From contig JAGUCH010000008.1 of NCBI GenBank assembly GCA_019096065.1, forward strand, positions 3,911,001-3,975,000: a stretch of 64,000 nucleotides of DNA, in the 5' to 3' direction. The stretch comes from Paracyclopina nana (Eukaryota > Arthropoda > Copepoda > Cyclopoida > Cyclopettidae). A program made the position numbers and the translations under genes. Shown one piece after another: positions 44,801-57,019 of this stretch; the first letter of the stretch is position 1, and each line of letters begins with the position of its first letter. Under the pieces are notes generated by a model. The model was not told the origin of the DNA. It was given only the letters and a program-made list of their open reading frames with translations, and searched no databases.

Positions 44801-47800
44801 GCATATTGTGGTGTGGCTCACAATTACAAGGATAAATTGGATTACATGCTTTATTGGGGACCTGTGTCCTCTGTGTGACAGCTCACATATTTTGCATTTT
44901 TCGCATTATGGCACCCCCCACCCATTTTAACCTGGCTATTCTGCTCACTTTTCAATTTTTCCATGTCAGATCAGAGAATAACAAATGATAGAGAGTTCGC
45001 GACTTAACCATGTGTTTAACAATAGCAAAGGGGAGGAATTTGCTTTTTAACTCTTTTTTTTCGCCACCTGCTTTGCATATCACGATTCACTACTATAACA
45101 TCAGACGTGATGAATGATGTCGAAAATTCAATTTTGCCTTCACTGCTGAGCTCTCATTATATTTGCTTACCTCCCATGAGGTTTTTGTTTCTAACCCCTT
45201 ATCCGGTCTACTTCCACTAGAATCCAGCTGAAAATTGGTAAAATGACAGGCGAATTGACTTTTCCCGCTTTGAATAACTTGGCTATGGATATTACAAGAT
45301 TAGCTGAACACGTCTCAGTTCGTCATTAAATCGATTGAAGCAAAAACATAATAAATGCAAAATGAGCTGCAGTAATTTGATCTGGGTTGAGCCGAGTTAA
45401 TGACAGAAAAGATTGGAACCTGCTGTCTGGATTTACCATCTGTGGATAACGTGACGAAGAAAGCTGCAATAATCATCAAGACAGGGCCATTTTTCAGAGC
45501 TCGTCAACCATTGAGGCTGTTTTTAGAGCGAAATGGAGATAAATGCAGGGTGCAATCAAGCGCGGCCAAATTAGTAAACAAAGCAAGGTCAACAAACAGC
45601 GCAAAAACTGGAGGGGACTATCAAAATTTTCCAAAAGCAGGTGCACAAGCTAAAGTGACCGAGAAATTGAGGATATGGAAATTAAGCCTAATGTGACGAC
45701 GACAGCCCTTAAAAAACTAATCGAGTGTTATTGAATATTCAACTGATCCACTTGAAATAAGCATATGATGCTTGCAGCATTGCAAATGGGAAAATATTCA
45801 ATGATGATTCGCTTCATTACTTGCTAAATTAAGTGCCTCATTTTTCAGGGATATCGAAAATTGACAAATCGAGGGGTGGAAAATGCCAAGCTTTGACGTT
45901 CTAATCACGGAATGGAGGATTTTTTGCTCGATTTGTGCCGCTGGTTTTCTGTCACATTTTTTACCATCAAATCCTTGGATATGGAGCTAGAGGGATGGCG
46001 GATCGAGTACTTGTTGTTGTGCGACAAACAGGTTCAGGTGGCGTGAAATCAGATTAATGGTTTTGGCCCAAAAACTAACTCTCAATGGTCCCGATGAAAG
46101 ATTTGAATGATAAGGCTTCATTGCGCAGCTAAGTATCCCCAATGTTTCCATTGTCATGCGACGTTTTATAGAATTATCCTCAACTCAACTCTAGCAGATG
46201 TGTCAAAAAATGGAAGTCAATCAATGCTTTTTATACTATGTATCCCTAGACTGTGTTACGCATAAAACTGTTTGCCATTTATTTCGAATAATAATAGTAA
46301 TAAATTCATGCGGAGCCGCATATTTTCCACATGGAATTTTATGGCAAAAAATTTGCATCAAATTTGCTGATTATTATTTTGAATTCGGTTCGGAAAGACA
46401 TTTGCAAATATTGGCTATGTGTGTGTTGTCAAACACATTTGTCACAAATTGTCAATGCTGGTGAAATTCAAAAAATGGCTGCTGTGAATAAAAGGCGTTA
46501 TCTCAAAGGGAAAATCTCACAGCAGCTTTTTTCAGCAATTAGCCAATTTTTATCATCGCGCAGTAGCAGGCTTGAATTGACAAACTCGGAATAACGTATG
46601 GGAAAATTTTTGACCCTACAACAATCCTCCACGTATCTCTTTTAGTGATCTCCCTGCATGCATGCGCGATGTGAAAAATGGCGACTTCAAAAAAGTGGAA
46701 CTAAATTGCAATCCTGCTGTGTGTGTGTATCTGTCCTTTCCCTTCGGTTCAAATCTAAAATTGGAAGCTTTGGCAATCTATCAAGCAAATGGTGATGTCG
46801 AGTTATCTCTTCACGCTTCTTACGGAGGTAATTTCGTTATCACCAAAGAAAAATTGTAATTTGATTTCAAGACGAAAGTGGCATTTTTCAAAATTACAAA
46901 TTCAATTCAAGAGCCGCCAAATAGTTAAGAATGCAATAATAAACTTTTGTTGAAGTGGAGAGTAGCACCCTTTTTTTGCTTTGGTGTCATCTGTCGGTGT
47001 CATTTGCGACCACAATGGGTAACAATATCCAGTGTGTTATATAAACCATTTGATTTTTGCGGTTCATCAGGCTGCTACTGAATTTCAACGAGGGGATCAT
47101 CGAATTTTACACTGTAATTTCGCCCATTGAGTCTTAAAAACCTTTGATTTCATTTGGTGATACTGCCACGTATATAAAACATGTTCGACAGCCAACACTT
47201 GGTACGGTGTCGTGTCTGAAAAACCAAACCATAATTTCCGCTTTAATTCCCAATCTTTTCAGCAATAATAGCAGGCGTGTCTGCTGCTGAAAATGCGAAC
47301 AACATCATTGAGTTTGCAGACACAGCGAAAGAGCAAACATTTCAAAAATTGATGTCCCTTTGAAAACGTCTCTATAAATATGAGGCGCGATAAGCGAAAT
47401 TGCAAAAACCACATTTCAATGGCTTCTCATACCATTTTCTATATAGTTTAGAGGGGTGTGTCCCGCCAAAAAATACAAAATCCCACGGTCATCTATGAGA
47501 TGCATTGACCACCCCGAAAAGGGTAGAATTGTAAAAAAAAAGTAAAAACCGTAAAGTTGTCAATGAAAATCCAGACTTCGACAGCCAAAAATGCAAGCTT
47601 GTGGAGAGAGATTTTTTGGTTTCCCAAGCAGACTTTGCTCAATAAAGGCAGCGTCGCGGCTAAAGCTCAAAAAAGGTCTATTTGCACAAATTGAGTCCAT
47701 TGAAGACGTGCATCTTAGCGTGCTTGATCTGTCACTCCTTGCCCAATGATCCAAAGTGACCCTTCGTATACAGTCTCACGCCTTTAAATATGTGTGTGCA

Positions 47801-50800
47801 AGCCCCGGATTTTCTCCCTTTTGTCAATCAGGACGGCGTATTCAAGTAGCCTTCACAATAAGGATCGGCTACAATAAAGCTAAAAAGGGTATCCTACTTT
47901 GTTGTTGGAACGCCTTAAGGGCTGTAATAGGTTTAATTTTGGATGGGGGTTAAAAAAGCGGATGTCACGCGATGATGCTAAAAATAGGCAAATGGCCACT
48001 GCTGTCATGTTTGGATAGACCAACAAAATGTGAGATGATGGCCAGTAAAAGACTCTTTTGTATGCAAAAATTGTGCGAAAACCGCAGCTGCGAGGAAACT
48101 AAAAAGTTAGCCCCTAAGTACACTTATAGCTTTCACCAGGTTTTTATGCTAAGCTTCATCTGCATGCGCGCCCTTTTTATCCATGAAGAGATAAATGGCA
48201 AGTGTGCTGACCTCAATAGCCAATATTTTCGCCAAAAAAACCTTAAATGGCAGAAGCACGTGCGAACTTTATGAATAGCAATTTCGGAAGTTCCTTATTA
48301 GCTTTGAGGTTGCAAATCAACGTTTATGAGCCGCAAAAAAATCGCTCACACCACCTGCAAATCCTCCCACTATTTTGCCATCCTTTTGGCCCAAAAATAG
48401 CCATGATTTGTTTTATGTGCTAAAAAAATTGCTTACCTTCGCCTAGTCATAAAACGTTAAGATTAATTGCAATTTTTCGCCACGCTTTCACTACACGAGA
48501 ACAAAAATCTTACTTGTTTGTTTTATTTGTTTTGATTCTCAGCGTTGTGTTTGATTCAAAACAAAAAGGTCGAAAGATGTCGATTACGGCCGTAAGTGAA
48601 TTTAAAAATAAACAAAAGACAAGTGCAGTTTCTGGTAGCTTTGATATGGTGGACAAAATAAGCATAACAATCTATTTTAGCTGCGCAAAATGCCAATCAG
48701 TTCAAAGAAGAGCCTAATAAAAACTGCTAATTAGAGTATAATTTAAATACGCATCGAGTCCTCAATTGTCAAGTTAGAACTTAAAACGAAACACTTTTTT
48801 GGATGGGACAACTAATTGCTTTCAACTCTTGAATTGATCCCTTGGGCATTTTCTTTCTGAGGTTGGAAAGCGACAAAATTGAAGTTGCCGTAAAAAACGA
48901 TACCCCAGGGTGTTTGGAAAAAATTCTTTACGACTTTTTTCAGAGTCTTTTTCTCCCGCGAACTAGCTCCTATCCTATTTGCCATTAATCACATGGAAAA
49001 CAAAGAGAAACGATTGGCTTAATGTGATTTTATGCTGTGATAACGCTCCTAAAATTGCCAATTCAAAAGATATGGAGCTGTGAAACGTAAATCAAATGCA
49101 GGAAATTTCCAAAACAAATTGATTATTTCATTTTGGAGCCGTGGCAGAGAACTTTTGATAGCTTTCAGAGCTGCTTCCAAGATATTTGAACCCTTAATTT
49201 TCTGCTTGCCTTCCCCATGCTCAGTTCATGCGAAAAACAAATTCCGACTGCGCAATTTATGTTCGATGGATGGCAGCACCACACTTCATTAGTAAGCTCG
49301 CACATGTATCTTGATAGCAAGATTTATTCCCTTGCAAACTTGCTTGAACTTTTTACTTCAGCTGTTGTCTTTAGGTGAACTAGAATAGCAAGAATGAGAG
49401 AGGGGGAAATTGGAAGTAATCTTCGAGTTAGTCTTGCATTTGACAGCTCGCAAAAAAAAACAAATTGCGACTCATCCATGCATACGTACCATATTTTTCA
49501 TGTACCAAAGTCCTATTTCGTATTTATTAGCCCTCTTCTTATCTCGCACTCCCAACAGAAATGCAAACAGAGTGGTTCAACTCGGGGGTGACTTTCCAGG
49601 GGCTTTCTAAAATTAGGAGAAAGCTAAATTGAGATATTTCATGGTTGGCACAAGGCATACACTATTTGTTATCCCAAACAGCTTCTACTTTGAATGAAGT
49701 GATTTCACAGAGAAAATAATTATCTTCAAGTGGAAGAATTAATGATGGCTTTAACCGTAATGAAAACAGGAGCTGGATTCTCACCCTGTGTCAGAGAAGC
49801 TAGTAGCTTTCTGTCTATGTAAGCTAGCCTGAAAGATGAATAAGGTTTCTATGCATCATCAAAGTGACGAGTTGTTTGTTGCGATGATGGAATTGAATTT
49901 CCCCCTTTGCATATTTGACGATATAATCAAAGACATGAAGATGACAAACTTCTCCCCACAGAGTTCAAGCAAAAAATTGAGGCAAAATTCGCTGTAACCG
50001 CCATTGCATCATTCGTTACAGTTCATCAAAGTGGCCATGATTTCTACACACACTTTTATGGCCAGTCATTAGTCTTCATCGTCTTTTTTAGCCCTCTTTC
50101 CACCTCATTTGGAAAGCTGGCTGGCAAAAAGACACATGTAAACGTATATCAACGCATCATTTGTAAATAAAGCAAAGTTTGGTGAAAAATGGGTTAGCTA
50201 ATGTACCGACGCCTCACTTACAATTTCCCAGACACCCAACAACCTAAATAAAACATCAAATCTTGAGAAAATACTAGCACAAGAGAGCTCACTCAAGCTC
50301 TGAAAAAACGCATTATTGTATACATTAGGCGAGGAATCCAGCCAATTCCCAGAAATACTTTGGTAAGCATAGGAGGAGTTTATTGTAGTATTTCACACGA
50401 ATATACCCCGGGAAAAAAATGGTATCAAATAACCTGAGCTATTCAAATCAGACAGCTACTCAATGACCCATGCTCGCACCGAAGATTACAATTGTAGTAA
50501 TTCATTTTTTTATCAACACAACCCTTTTTGCCTTGCAAATGTATCATCTCTGGCTCATTGCAGTTCCTTTTGTGGACGAGACTCAACTGCATAAATCACG
50601 CACGTGCACAAAAAATAGTACTTTTCATAATGCACACTAAATTCATTTGAGTGTCCATTTTTCTGCTCCAAGATTTGCGCCCGAAAATGGCTACTTTGCC
50701 AGCAGCTAGTGAGTTGTGACAGCAAAAAAAGTTGCCGAACAAAGCTTACATAACTGTGGGAAAAAGCTTCTTGATCAGTGTGTGTCAAAAATTCGCTTAC

Positions 50801-53563
50801 TCGGCGATTCAAATTGTCAAGAGGGGGACAATGATGACACAAATCATGCTCTCAACAAGTTCAAAGAGGTTAGGCAATTATTTTCCTGTCAGCTGAAAAA
50901 AGCAACAAAGAAGCAGCAAGGTGCTAAATATGCTTTTTTTGCCACCAAACTTTTTCCGCGAACAAAAAGAGGCAAAGCCAACGAACGACCTTTTCGTTAT
51001 AATTGAAATAATGCAACAAAAAGCGCTGTTTTCAAATAATGGGTTGAGAGTGAATTTTCCTAATCGCATGAATGTGCCAGTTTATGCAAGAGTGACTACG
51101 AGTCTTAATTCTAATACCTTTGCATTGTCCGTGCGCGTTTAATTTGCCCAACGTGGAATGAATTCAAAACGGTTGCAATAATTAGCCAGAATCAGAATTA
51201 ACTTGTCAACCAACCGCAGTCATTGAAGAATTCATTTTTTGGTGCATGGTGGCTATTCAAATTGCGGAGCAAATATGCAAATACACTTCTCGGTTTTCAT
51301 AGCATTTCTAATTCTTACTTTTTTGCCCACTCCTACTGAATATGTCAAATGCAACATTTGGAAGGGAGCAATCATTGAAAATCGACCAATATTTTTTGCG
51401 GCTACAGTCACCCCTTTTCCCACAATCAAAGCTTGAACTGTAATTCGAGAACCCCTGATTGTGCTTATACGCGAAGCTTATCATCTACTTGAGACCACAG
51501 AAAAATTGTCATAGTACGTTGCCAACGAGGAAAATCGGTTGGGATACGTCACATTTTTGAGGCGTTTCATGAGCTTCCGGAACGAGCTCATTATTGACTG
51601 CAGATGACGAGGACCTTTTTTGCCTTCGTCTTCTTCGAGTAGGCTAGCTAGGAAAAACTGTGAATATCGATTCTTGTGAGAGTTTGTTTTAGCAATCCGA
51701 GAGTAATAACAATAACCCTGTCATCATAAATATTTGATGCTACTTCGACTGATTGTGTACCGCCACGTTTTTCCCCATCGCGATCGGCACGGCTGTATGA
51801 GATTCCGATCAAAATAAAAGGGTTCGAGTTGGCGTAGCAGTATTTCAAGTGCTCTGGGAAAAATTCCATTTTATGTCCAAAATTGTGTAAGATGACCCCG
51901 ACGGATCCTCCGAAATTAGCTTTTGTTGCAAATATGATGTCTGTAACAAATTGGCTTAGCCAAATCAACACCTGCTCATTCAACCTAGTTTAGGTACCAT
52001 TTTTAATGCTCCACATGTCATGGCAGAAAGCTAATTTGGACGCAAACTTTGATCAACGCGTCTTGTCAAAAACATCCGCAAAATAATGACCCAAGGAAGA
52101 TAATCCGCCTTTTTTCTGCCCACTCACTCTCATTTTTAATAGGCCAACTGCTGTATGTAATAAAGTGTAAAAGATGGCTGCAAATAGGCAATTGTGAAAG
52201 CTAACTGGAGCTTCAGCTTGATTTACGCATATGTGGGTGGTTTGTCAGCGCCTATTTAAGCCAGATTGGAAATGATCGCCCCCTGGTGTGATTATAGGGC
52301 CAATAATTTCTGTGGCCACACATTATGTGGGGACAAAGTTGACAAGATGAGTGCATTCTGCATAATGCGTCAATACATACTACTACAAACGCAGGTGGGT
52401 GGGTGAGTGACAAAAGATATGAGACAGAGGTCGAGTGGCATCAGTAATTTGCACCCACCAAGGGGGCTTTTACTCTCCTGCTATACAGACGTATATAGTA
52501 GTATTTTCCGCCCAAAATGATGGAAAAACCATTAAATGGGCTCGTAAAAAAGTCAATTGAAGCCACTGCCAATTTCCTTCGTTAAGCCAGACATTTTGGC
52601 AAAAGGTGCAGATAGTGTGAACCAATTTTGCACTAAATGTCTGATTAGTAGTCGGTTTTTCGTCAAACAGCCCATGTGCCAGTATTTTGCAAAATGGCTA
52701 CCGGGAAAGTCGTAAAGTCACAACACTACAACTACTGATCGCTAGAAACCCGTTTAGAAAATTATTGGTCGTTCGCGAAAAGTGCATCGCAGTCCTCATA
52801 AATGTTTCGGAAATCGCCGATTCTTTTTCTGACATAAGCCGAAGCTGAAGAAGCTTTTTGACCCCATTCAAAAATGCGCACAAAATGAAGCTTTAAAAAT
52901 ACAACAAACATCCCCCGCTGCGCACGCTCTTTAGCACCCATTTTAACAATCCTTTTTTGTGCACTACCTATAAGCAGAATTTCTCCCAAAATCTCAAAGC
53001 TAACTCGGTGAATGATGACACCACTCTGCAACCTTTGACATTTCATCCGATTTGAAATTCGCGAAACCGTGTCCTCGTAACGTCTGGAATGTCCTGCGCT
53101 TATTTGCACATGGTGGAAATTCGCGACAAAAGTGGCCGTAAATGTCACTCACACCGAGTTGTAAATGACATGTATGCAAAATAATTTTATGTGCCCTCGT
53201 TTGGCAAAAGCTAATCTCAAATTTCACATACTTCTCTGGACATCTTTCTGTCACTAATTGGTGGTAATTTCCTTTCTGGGGGAATTCTCTATTCTGCGCC
53301 CCTAAAAAATAGATTAAAGGATGCTTTTGCCCCTAAGAGACAACTTATGTGGTATGCAAAAGTGTCGTAAACCTAGTTTGTATTTTTTCCCACCACACGC
53401 GTAAAAATTGCCTACATTGATCTATGGATTGTTGTCCAAGCTCGGTGACCTCATTGCTTGATTTTTACGAACTTTTTACGAACAGCAACATGACATGATT
53501 AATGCCAATTCGTATCCGGGAGAGCATCTGCAAAAATTGCGAACGCGGAAATACTGGCGTTCC

Positions 53564-53571
53564 TATAAATA
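53564..53571 (+). promoter_or_regulatory. TATA box of the 52-aa peptide gene
   Basis: TATAAATA lies 60 bases upstream of the ATG at 53631, which puts the expected transcription start near 53595 and leaves a 5' UTR of about 35 bases. The same octamer serves the lipocalin gene. Confidence 0.6.
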
Positions 53572-53630
53572 CGACAGTCTGATTTTTGCACAGGTTAGTT
53601 CCACAGCTACAGCCACTTTAAGAAGATAGC

Positions 53631-53789
53631 ATGAATTTTGCCGCTTACTTTGCATTTGGAGTCGCCTTGGTCCTATTTTTGGCTGGATCGTTGATTGAAG
53701 CTGCAGAAAATAAGCATTTGGATCGTGGTCTCCAAAGAGGAAAAGAGCCCCACATCGGAATCAGAAACAAAATGCTACCAATGGAATAA
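53631..53789 (+). CDS. 52-aa secreted peptide precursor
   Basis: A 52-codon ORF runs from ATG at 53631 to TAA at 53787-53789. Residues 1-24 form a clear signal peptide (core FAFGVALVLFLAGSLIEA, small residues at the likely cleavage point). The mature part, about 26 residues, is hydrophilic and cysteine-free (NKHLDRGLQRGKEPHIGIRN), with basic residues but no standard dibasic-amidation C-terminus. The gene is complete in miniature: TATAAATA at 53564, a short leader, an uninterrupted ORF and AATAAA at 53797-53802. A neuropeptide, a small defence peptide or another secreted factor is possible. I do not recognise the sequence, and function is not assigned. Confidence 0.6.
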   Translation: MNFAAYFAFGVALVLFLAGSLIEAAENKHLDRGLQRGKEPHIGIRNKMLPME

Positions 53790-53796
53790 AAGCCGA

Positions 53797-53802
53797 AATA
53801 AA
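53797..53802 (+). terminator. Poly(A) signal of the 52-aa peptide gene
   Basis: AATAAA 8 bases after the stop codon. Another AATAAA overlaps the stop itself at 53785. Confidence 0.55.
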
Positions 53803-54950
53803 GATCAACCAGACAATGCAGCTTTATTTTTATACGCGTCTCTTTTATCCTTGGATTAGCGAAAAATTCGCAGTTATCTATAGCATATTGCGAAAAACGA
53901 GCTGGCGATCACGTGTACACACTATGAAAATTCCTCCTCCCACTGTGTGTGTTTGTAGTAAAACCAAATAAACTGGGGCTTTTCTCATGGTTTCATGCGA
54001 AAAATTTGCAAGGATCCGACTCACGTGCAGCCTCATTATGTGCAAAATATCGGGTTACTCCCACTATGGCTCAGCCAGGAATAAAATGGGGATTTGCGAA
54101 TTTAGTGTGAGAACCCAAAGCTATTGTCTTCTAAACATGAAGCCAGAATTTAAACAAAAGGACTCAAAGAAAAAAAATATGCTACTGTCAGCAGGACAAC
54201 AGAGAGACTGCAAAGCGCAAAAGCGCGCGATAATGGCTTGAGTTCCGACATGAGAGGTTGTAAGAGTAGCGCCAAATAATTCCGATGAAAAAACCGAAAG
54301 TTCCGATGCTGGGTATGCTTTTAAAGTCTACCTCAGTCATTATGATAAAAGGGAAAGAAACAGAACATTTTAAATGTAAAATTTTTTTATGTCATCATTT
54401 TTTAAGCAGGACAGGAAATACTTTGTCCACTTCAATCGCACCACTAATTACTTAACAAAAATAATTGAAACAAAAGAACAAGGAAAACAAACTACGCATC
54501 AAATCATGAAAGAAACTGAATCCTTTGTTTAATTTTGTAAAATTGCACTTTTATGCTTCTTCAAGCATCATTACATACGTTTGAGGATAAAGACTTTAGC
54601 AAGCTTGGTTATAAGGATTTATTTTCCCTAGTTTTATTATTGCTTGATCTTCATATTGTCCTCAAGTAACTGCTATTCTTTCTCAGAGAAAATTTAATCT
54701 TTTGCAAAAATGCAGGTTCATAGACACATTATATACCAGGTTTTACTTGTTTAGTCTTTTTATATGAAGGAAAGTAGAAATCGAGTGTCAACTTTGCGGG
54801 CTCGAGCTTGCGAGGGCCAAGTCATGCTACGAGATTTTTACTTTGTAAAAAGAGCTTAGATATTTTGTAAGCATGTCAGTTCAATCAAAATTGATTTGAA
54901 GTTTTGTAGTTATTTATTTCGAGCTGGGGCACGTAAAGTCGAGTCATTAA
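53803..54950. other. Intergenic, AT-rich
   Basis: Very AT-rich. One ORF from a true ATG (53987-54241, 84 codons) has basic low-complexity composition and no signals, so it is not called. Confidence 0.5.
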
Positions 54951-55158
54951 GGCCTGGTTCACCTGGTATAATGACGCGTCATTATGGCGCGATATTATGA
55001 GGATATTTCGTTTTACGAAATTTTTTCTTCGAATTTTTCTTTTGGGATCAAAAGCCTTTGCCTTAAATTATAAAGTCTAGATATTTCCTTTTATTTCGCT
55101 CCGATATTTTGTAATATCGCGCTATAATGACGCGTCATTATACCAGGTGAACCGCGCC
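54951..55158. mobile_element. PIF/Harbinger-type MITE
   Basis: The 208-bp element begins GGCCTGGTTCACC and ends GGTGAACCGCGCC. The ends are reverse complements over about 46 bp with few mismatches. Each arm carries the perfect palindrome ATAATGACGCGTCATTAT. The element is flanked by TAA on both sides (54948-54950 and 55159-55161), the three-base TWA duplication typical of PIF/Harbinger insertion, and the GGCC...TTCAC-type terminus also fits that superfamily. The 110-bp centre is AT-rich and has no coding capacity, so movement would depend on a transposase elsewhere. Intact ends and duplication suggest it is fairly young. Confidence 0.8.
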
Positions 55159-55805
55159 TAAATAGCTTGGCGAGGATTTTAAAATGGAAAAACACGAGTG
55201 CCACTTTATAAGCACAAACGAAGCGTGGGTCATGGCTAAAATGACTTCAAATTTTTTTTTGCCCGAACAGTTTTGACGCTACAATAAACAGCCGAAGCAG
55301 CAAACCTCGCATTTTGCTATCAAGCTATCTCCTCAACAAAGCTGGATAGCGCACAATTCAATAAGGTTGCGCGATGCATTTAGAAAGGTTGCGCTAAAAA
55401 CATCGAATACTAATTTTTAAGTTATCATGAGTAAACGAGTGGAATATTCATAGTTATACGCTTCACAAATGATAATCTGAAGGGCCATTAGAGATTCAAA
55501 TTAGAACTTTTTACACAAGGAAATGTACATTTTCTAGACAAATAAAGCTTCGTTCACAATTAGGGGTGATGTCTAGCATATTTTTTTTTAAGAAATTTTT
55601 TAACATCCCTGTGAATGAATGGTTTGAATGTTTATGCTGACTCATATTATTATTTCTTATCAATGATTATACGACTTATTATGTAATTTACCTTGAGTAT
55701 TCATTGCAAATACTAGAAAAACTCTCGCAACCTTTTAATAGCGTGCTCGCGTGTAAAGATGAACTAGAATGTTGAGCTCTCAAAAATGCATTGCAAAAGT
55801 ATGAA
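55159..55805. other. Intergenic, AT-rich
   Basis: About 650 bases of AT-rich DNA between the MITE and the 3' end of the lipocalin gene. I see nothing in it. Confidence 0.6.
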
Positions 55806-55811
55806 TTTATT
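55806..55811 (-). terminator. Poly(A) signal of the lipocalin gene
   Basis: Minus-strand AATAAA begins 34 bases after the TAA stop at 55847-55845. Confidence 0.6.
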
Positions 55812-55844
55812 CACCAATTGTAATTGAAAAATGCATAGTCATAT

Positions 55845-56598
55845 TTAATATGATGTGCAATCTTCTCCTTCAGGCTTTTGATAAGTACAGCTTTCTGGTT
55901 GTGGAACCTGAATAAAAGAGTCAAGGCTGATGCCTTGGTCTGTGTAAGCTTTTCTGCCAGCAGTAATCTGAAAAGAATTCATTTAGTAACCTCCACTGAG
56001 AGGCGTGGAATGTTGAGCAAAAAAGTAATCACCGTTTCTTCACTCGGATGAGCATCCCTTGTCAAAAGGAATGCATATTCGACCTTGACGAGTCCCAAGA
56101 TGGTTCCACAGGAGTACACAGCGGACCAGTTGTCATAGTCGGTGTCCAGCACCCAATAGTCACCATCTGGAGTGCTTGGAAAGTGGAGGGTGAGGCTGCC
56201 AGGGCTGTCTGGATTTTTGGCCTCAGCATAGCCGCAAATGTCCTTGAATTCGTCATTCCTGTAGACTCCCTGGTTTCTCACGTAGATGCTAAAATCATCC
56301 TTTTGTGTGTAAGTTGCTTTCACGCAAGCAGTATCAGCTGGCTGGAAGAAGCTGGCAATGCCCTCAACTTGGTACCAATCTCCTGCGTACTAAAATTGCA
56401 GTTTCACCATCTCTATATTAAATATTGTTATGTAAAAAGTATTACCCTGGCAATTTCGAATCCTTGCTTGGTTGTGGTGGAAGGGCATGATGCTTTATTG
56501 CCAAATGAGATTTTTTGGAGAGTGAATGCATCCGTCGATGCAATGAGGGCCGTCACAGCAGCAAAAATGGCGGTTACTTGCATTTTCGTCTTCTTCAT
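55845..56598 (-). CDS. Secreted lipocalin, apolipoprotein D-like
   Basis: Three exons: 56598-56446, 56389-56033 and 55967-55845, all joined at phase 0, giving 210 residues. Introns are 56 and 65 bases; the second uses a poor donor (GTGATT) but reads through the family motif PSEET into GISL as expected. A signal peptide covers about residues 1-24, and Met6 is an alternative start because the predicted transcription start leaves Met1 only a few bases of leader. The lipocalin GxW motif is GDWYQVEGI (residues 54-62) and the second conserved region is TDYDNWSAVYSC. Six cysteines in the mature protein fit apolipoprotein D/crustacyanin-type disulfides. Lipocalins of this group carry small hydrophobic ligands in extracellular fluid; the ligand here is unknown. 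Confidence 0.92.
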
Positions 56599-56630
56599 TT
56601 GACTGATAAAAATTGCTCGGAGTTCAAGCC

Positions 56631-56639
56631 TTATTTATA
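56631..56639 (-). promoter_or_regulatory. TATA box of the lipocalin gene
   Basis: Minus-strand TATAAATAA is followed about 25 bases later by TCAGTC (56606-56601), an arthropod-style initiator. This would place the start of transcription at about 56604, almost on top of the first ATG. Confidence 0.65.
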
Positions 56640-57019
56640 CTGATTTGCGATTACATAAACGCCCATATTTTCGCGTAGTATCTTGCTTGAAATTACATAA
56701 TCTTCTAGAAGAGAGAATGCTGAGGTCATCAGAATGCATGCGCGTTCTTGGTAAACAAGGCCAATGCATTTAGCCATAAAAGCTCACATTTTGGGCCAGA
56801 AATGAGCTAGGTGGGGAAAAGTAATTCACCATGCTTGTACACACGTCAGTATTTGAGTTCGTGCCTAATCCCGTATTCCTCGCGAGGACAGCGCAAATAG
56901 CATTTGATCTTTGGCTTTTCATGTCCCTATTTATTTTAGCCTCATGTTACAGATATGTGAGCTTATTGCATATTAGCTGGTCAGATTAATTAGGATTAGC
57001 GTGGAAAAGTACCACAGGA
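56640..57019. other. Spacer between TMC and lipocalin genes
   Basis: About 380 bases. It contains the likely TMC poly(A) signal (minus-strand AATAAA at 56935-56930, about 85 bases past the stop) and the upstream DNA of the lipocalin promoter, including a GCCATAAAA site near 56774. Confidence 0.55.

Larger units (their letters stand above)
27329..53563. other. 26-kb gene desert
   Basis: No multi-exon gene or conserved protein is visible over about 26 kb, although introns elsewhere in the window are tiny. Frames of 60-143 codons occur on both strands, mostly from non-ATG starts and with AT-rich low-complexity composition. Present are homeodomain-type and octamer-like sites, GGCCATAAA sites at 28169, 32892 and 50055, CTCF-like sites at 41622 and 41821, microsatellites, a 9-bp-stem hairpin at 28278-28305 and one plausible secreted ORF at 38846-39121. 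A TATATAAAA with an exon-like stretch follows at 47171-47362, but no start codon fits. The desert may be regulatory DNA or a large intron. Confidence 0.55.

Noticed and set aside
51275-51436. 53-codon ORF with a signal-like N-terminus
   Set aside because: Unlike the 53.6-kb peptide gene, it has no TATA box or poly(A) signal. Hydrophobic frames are common in AT-rich DNA.
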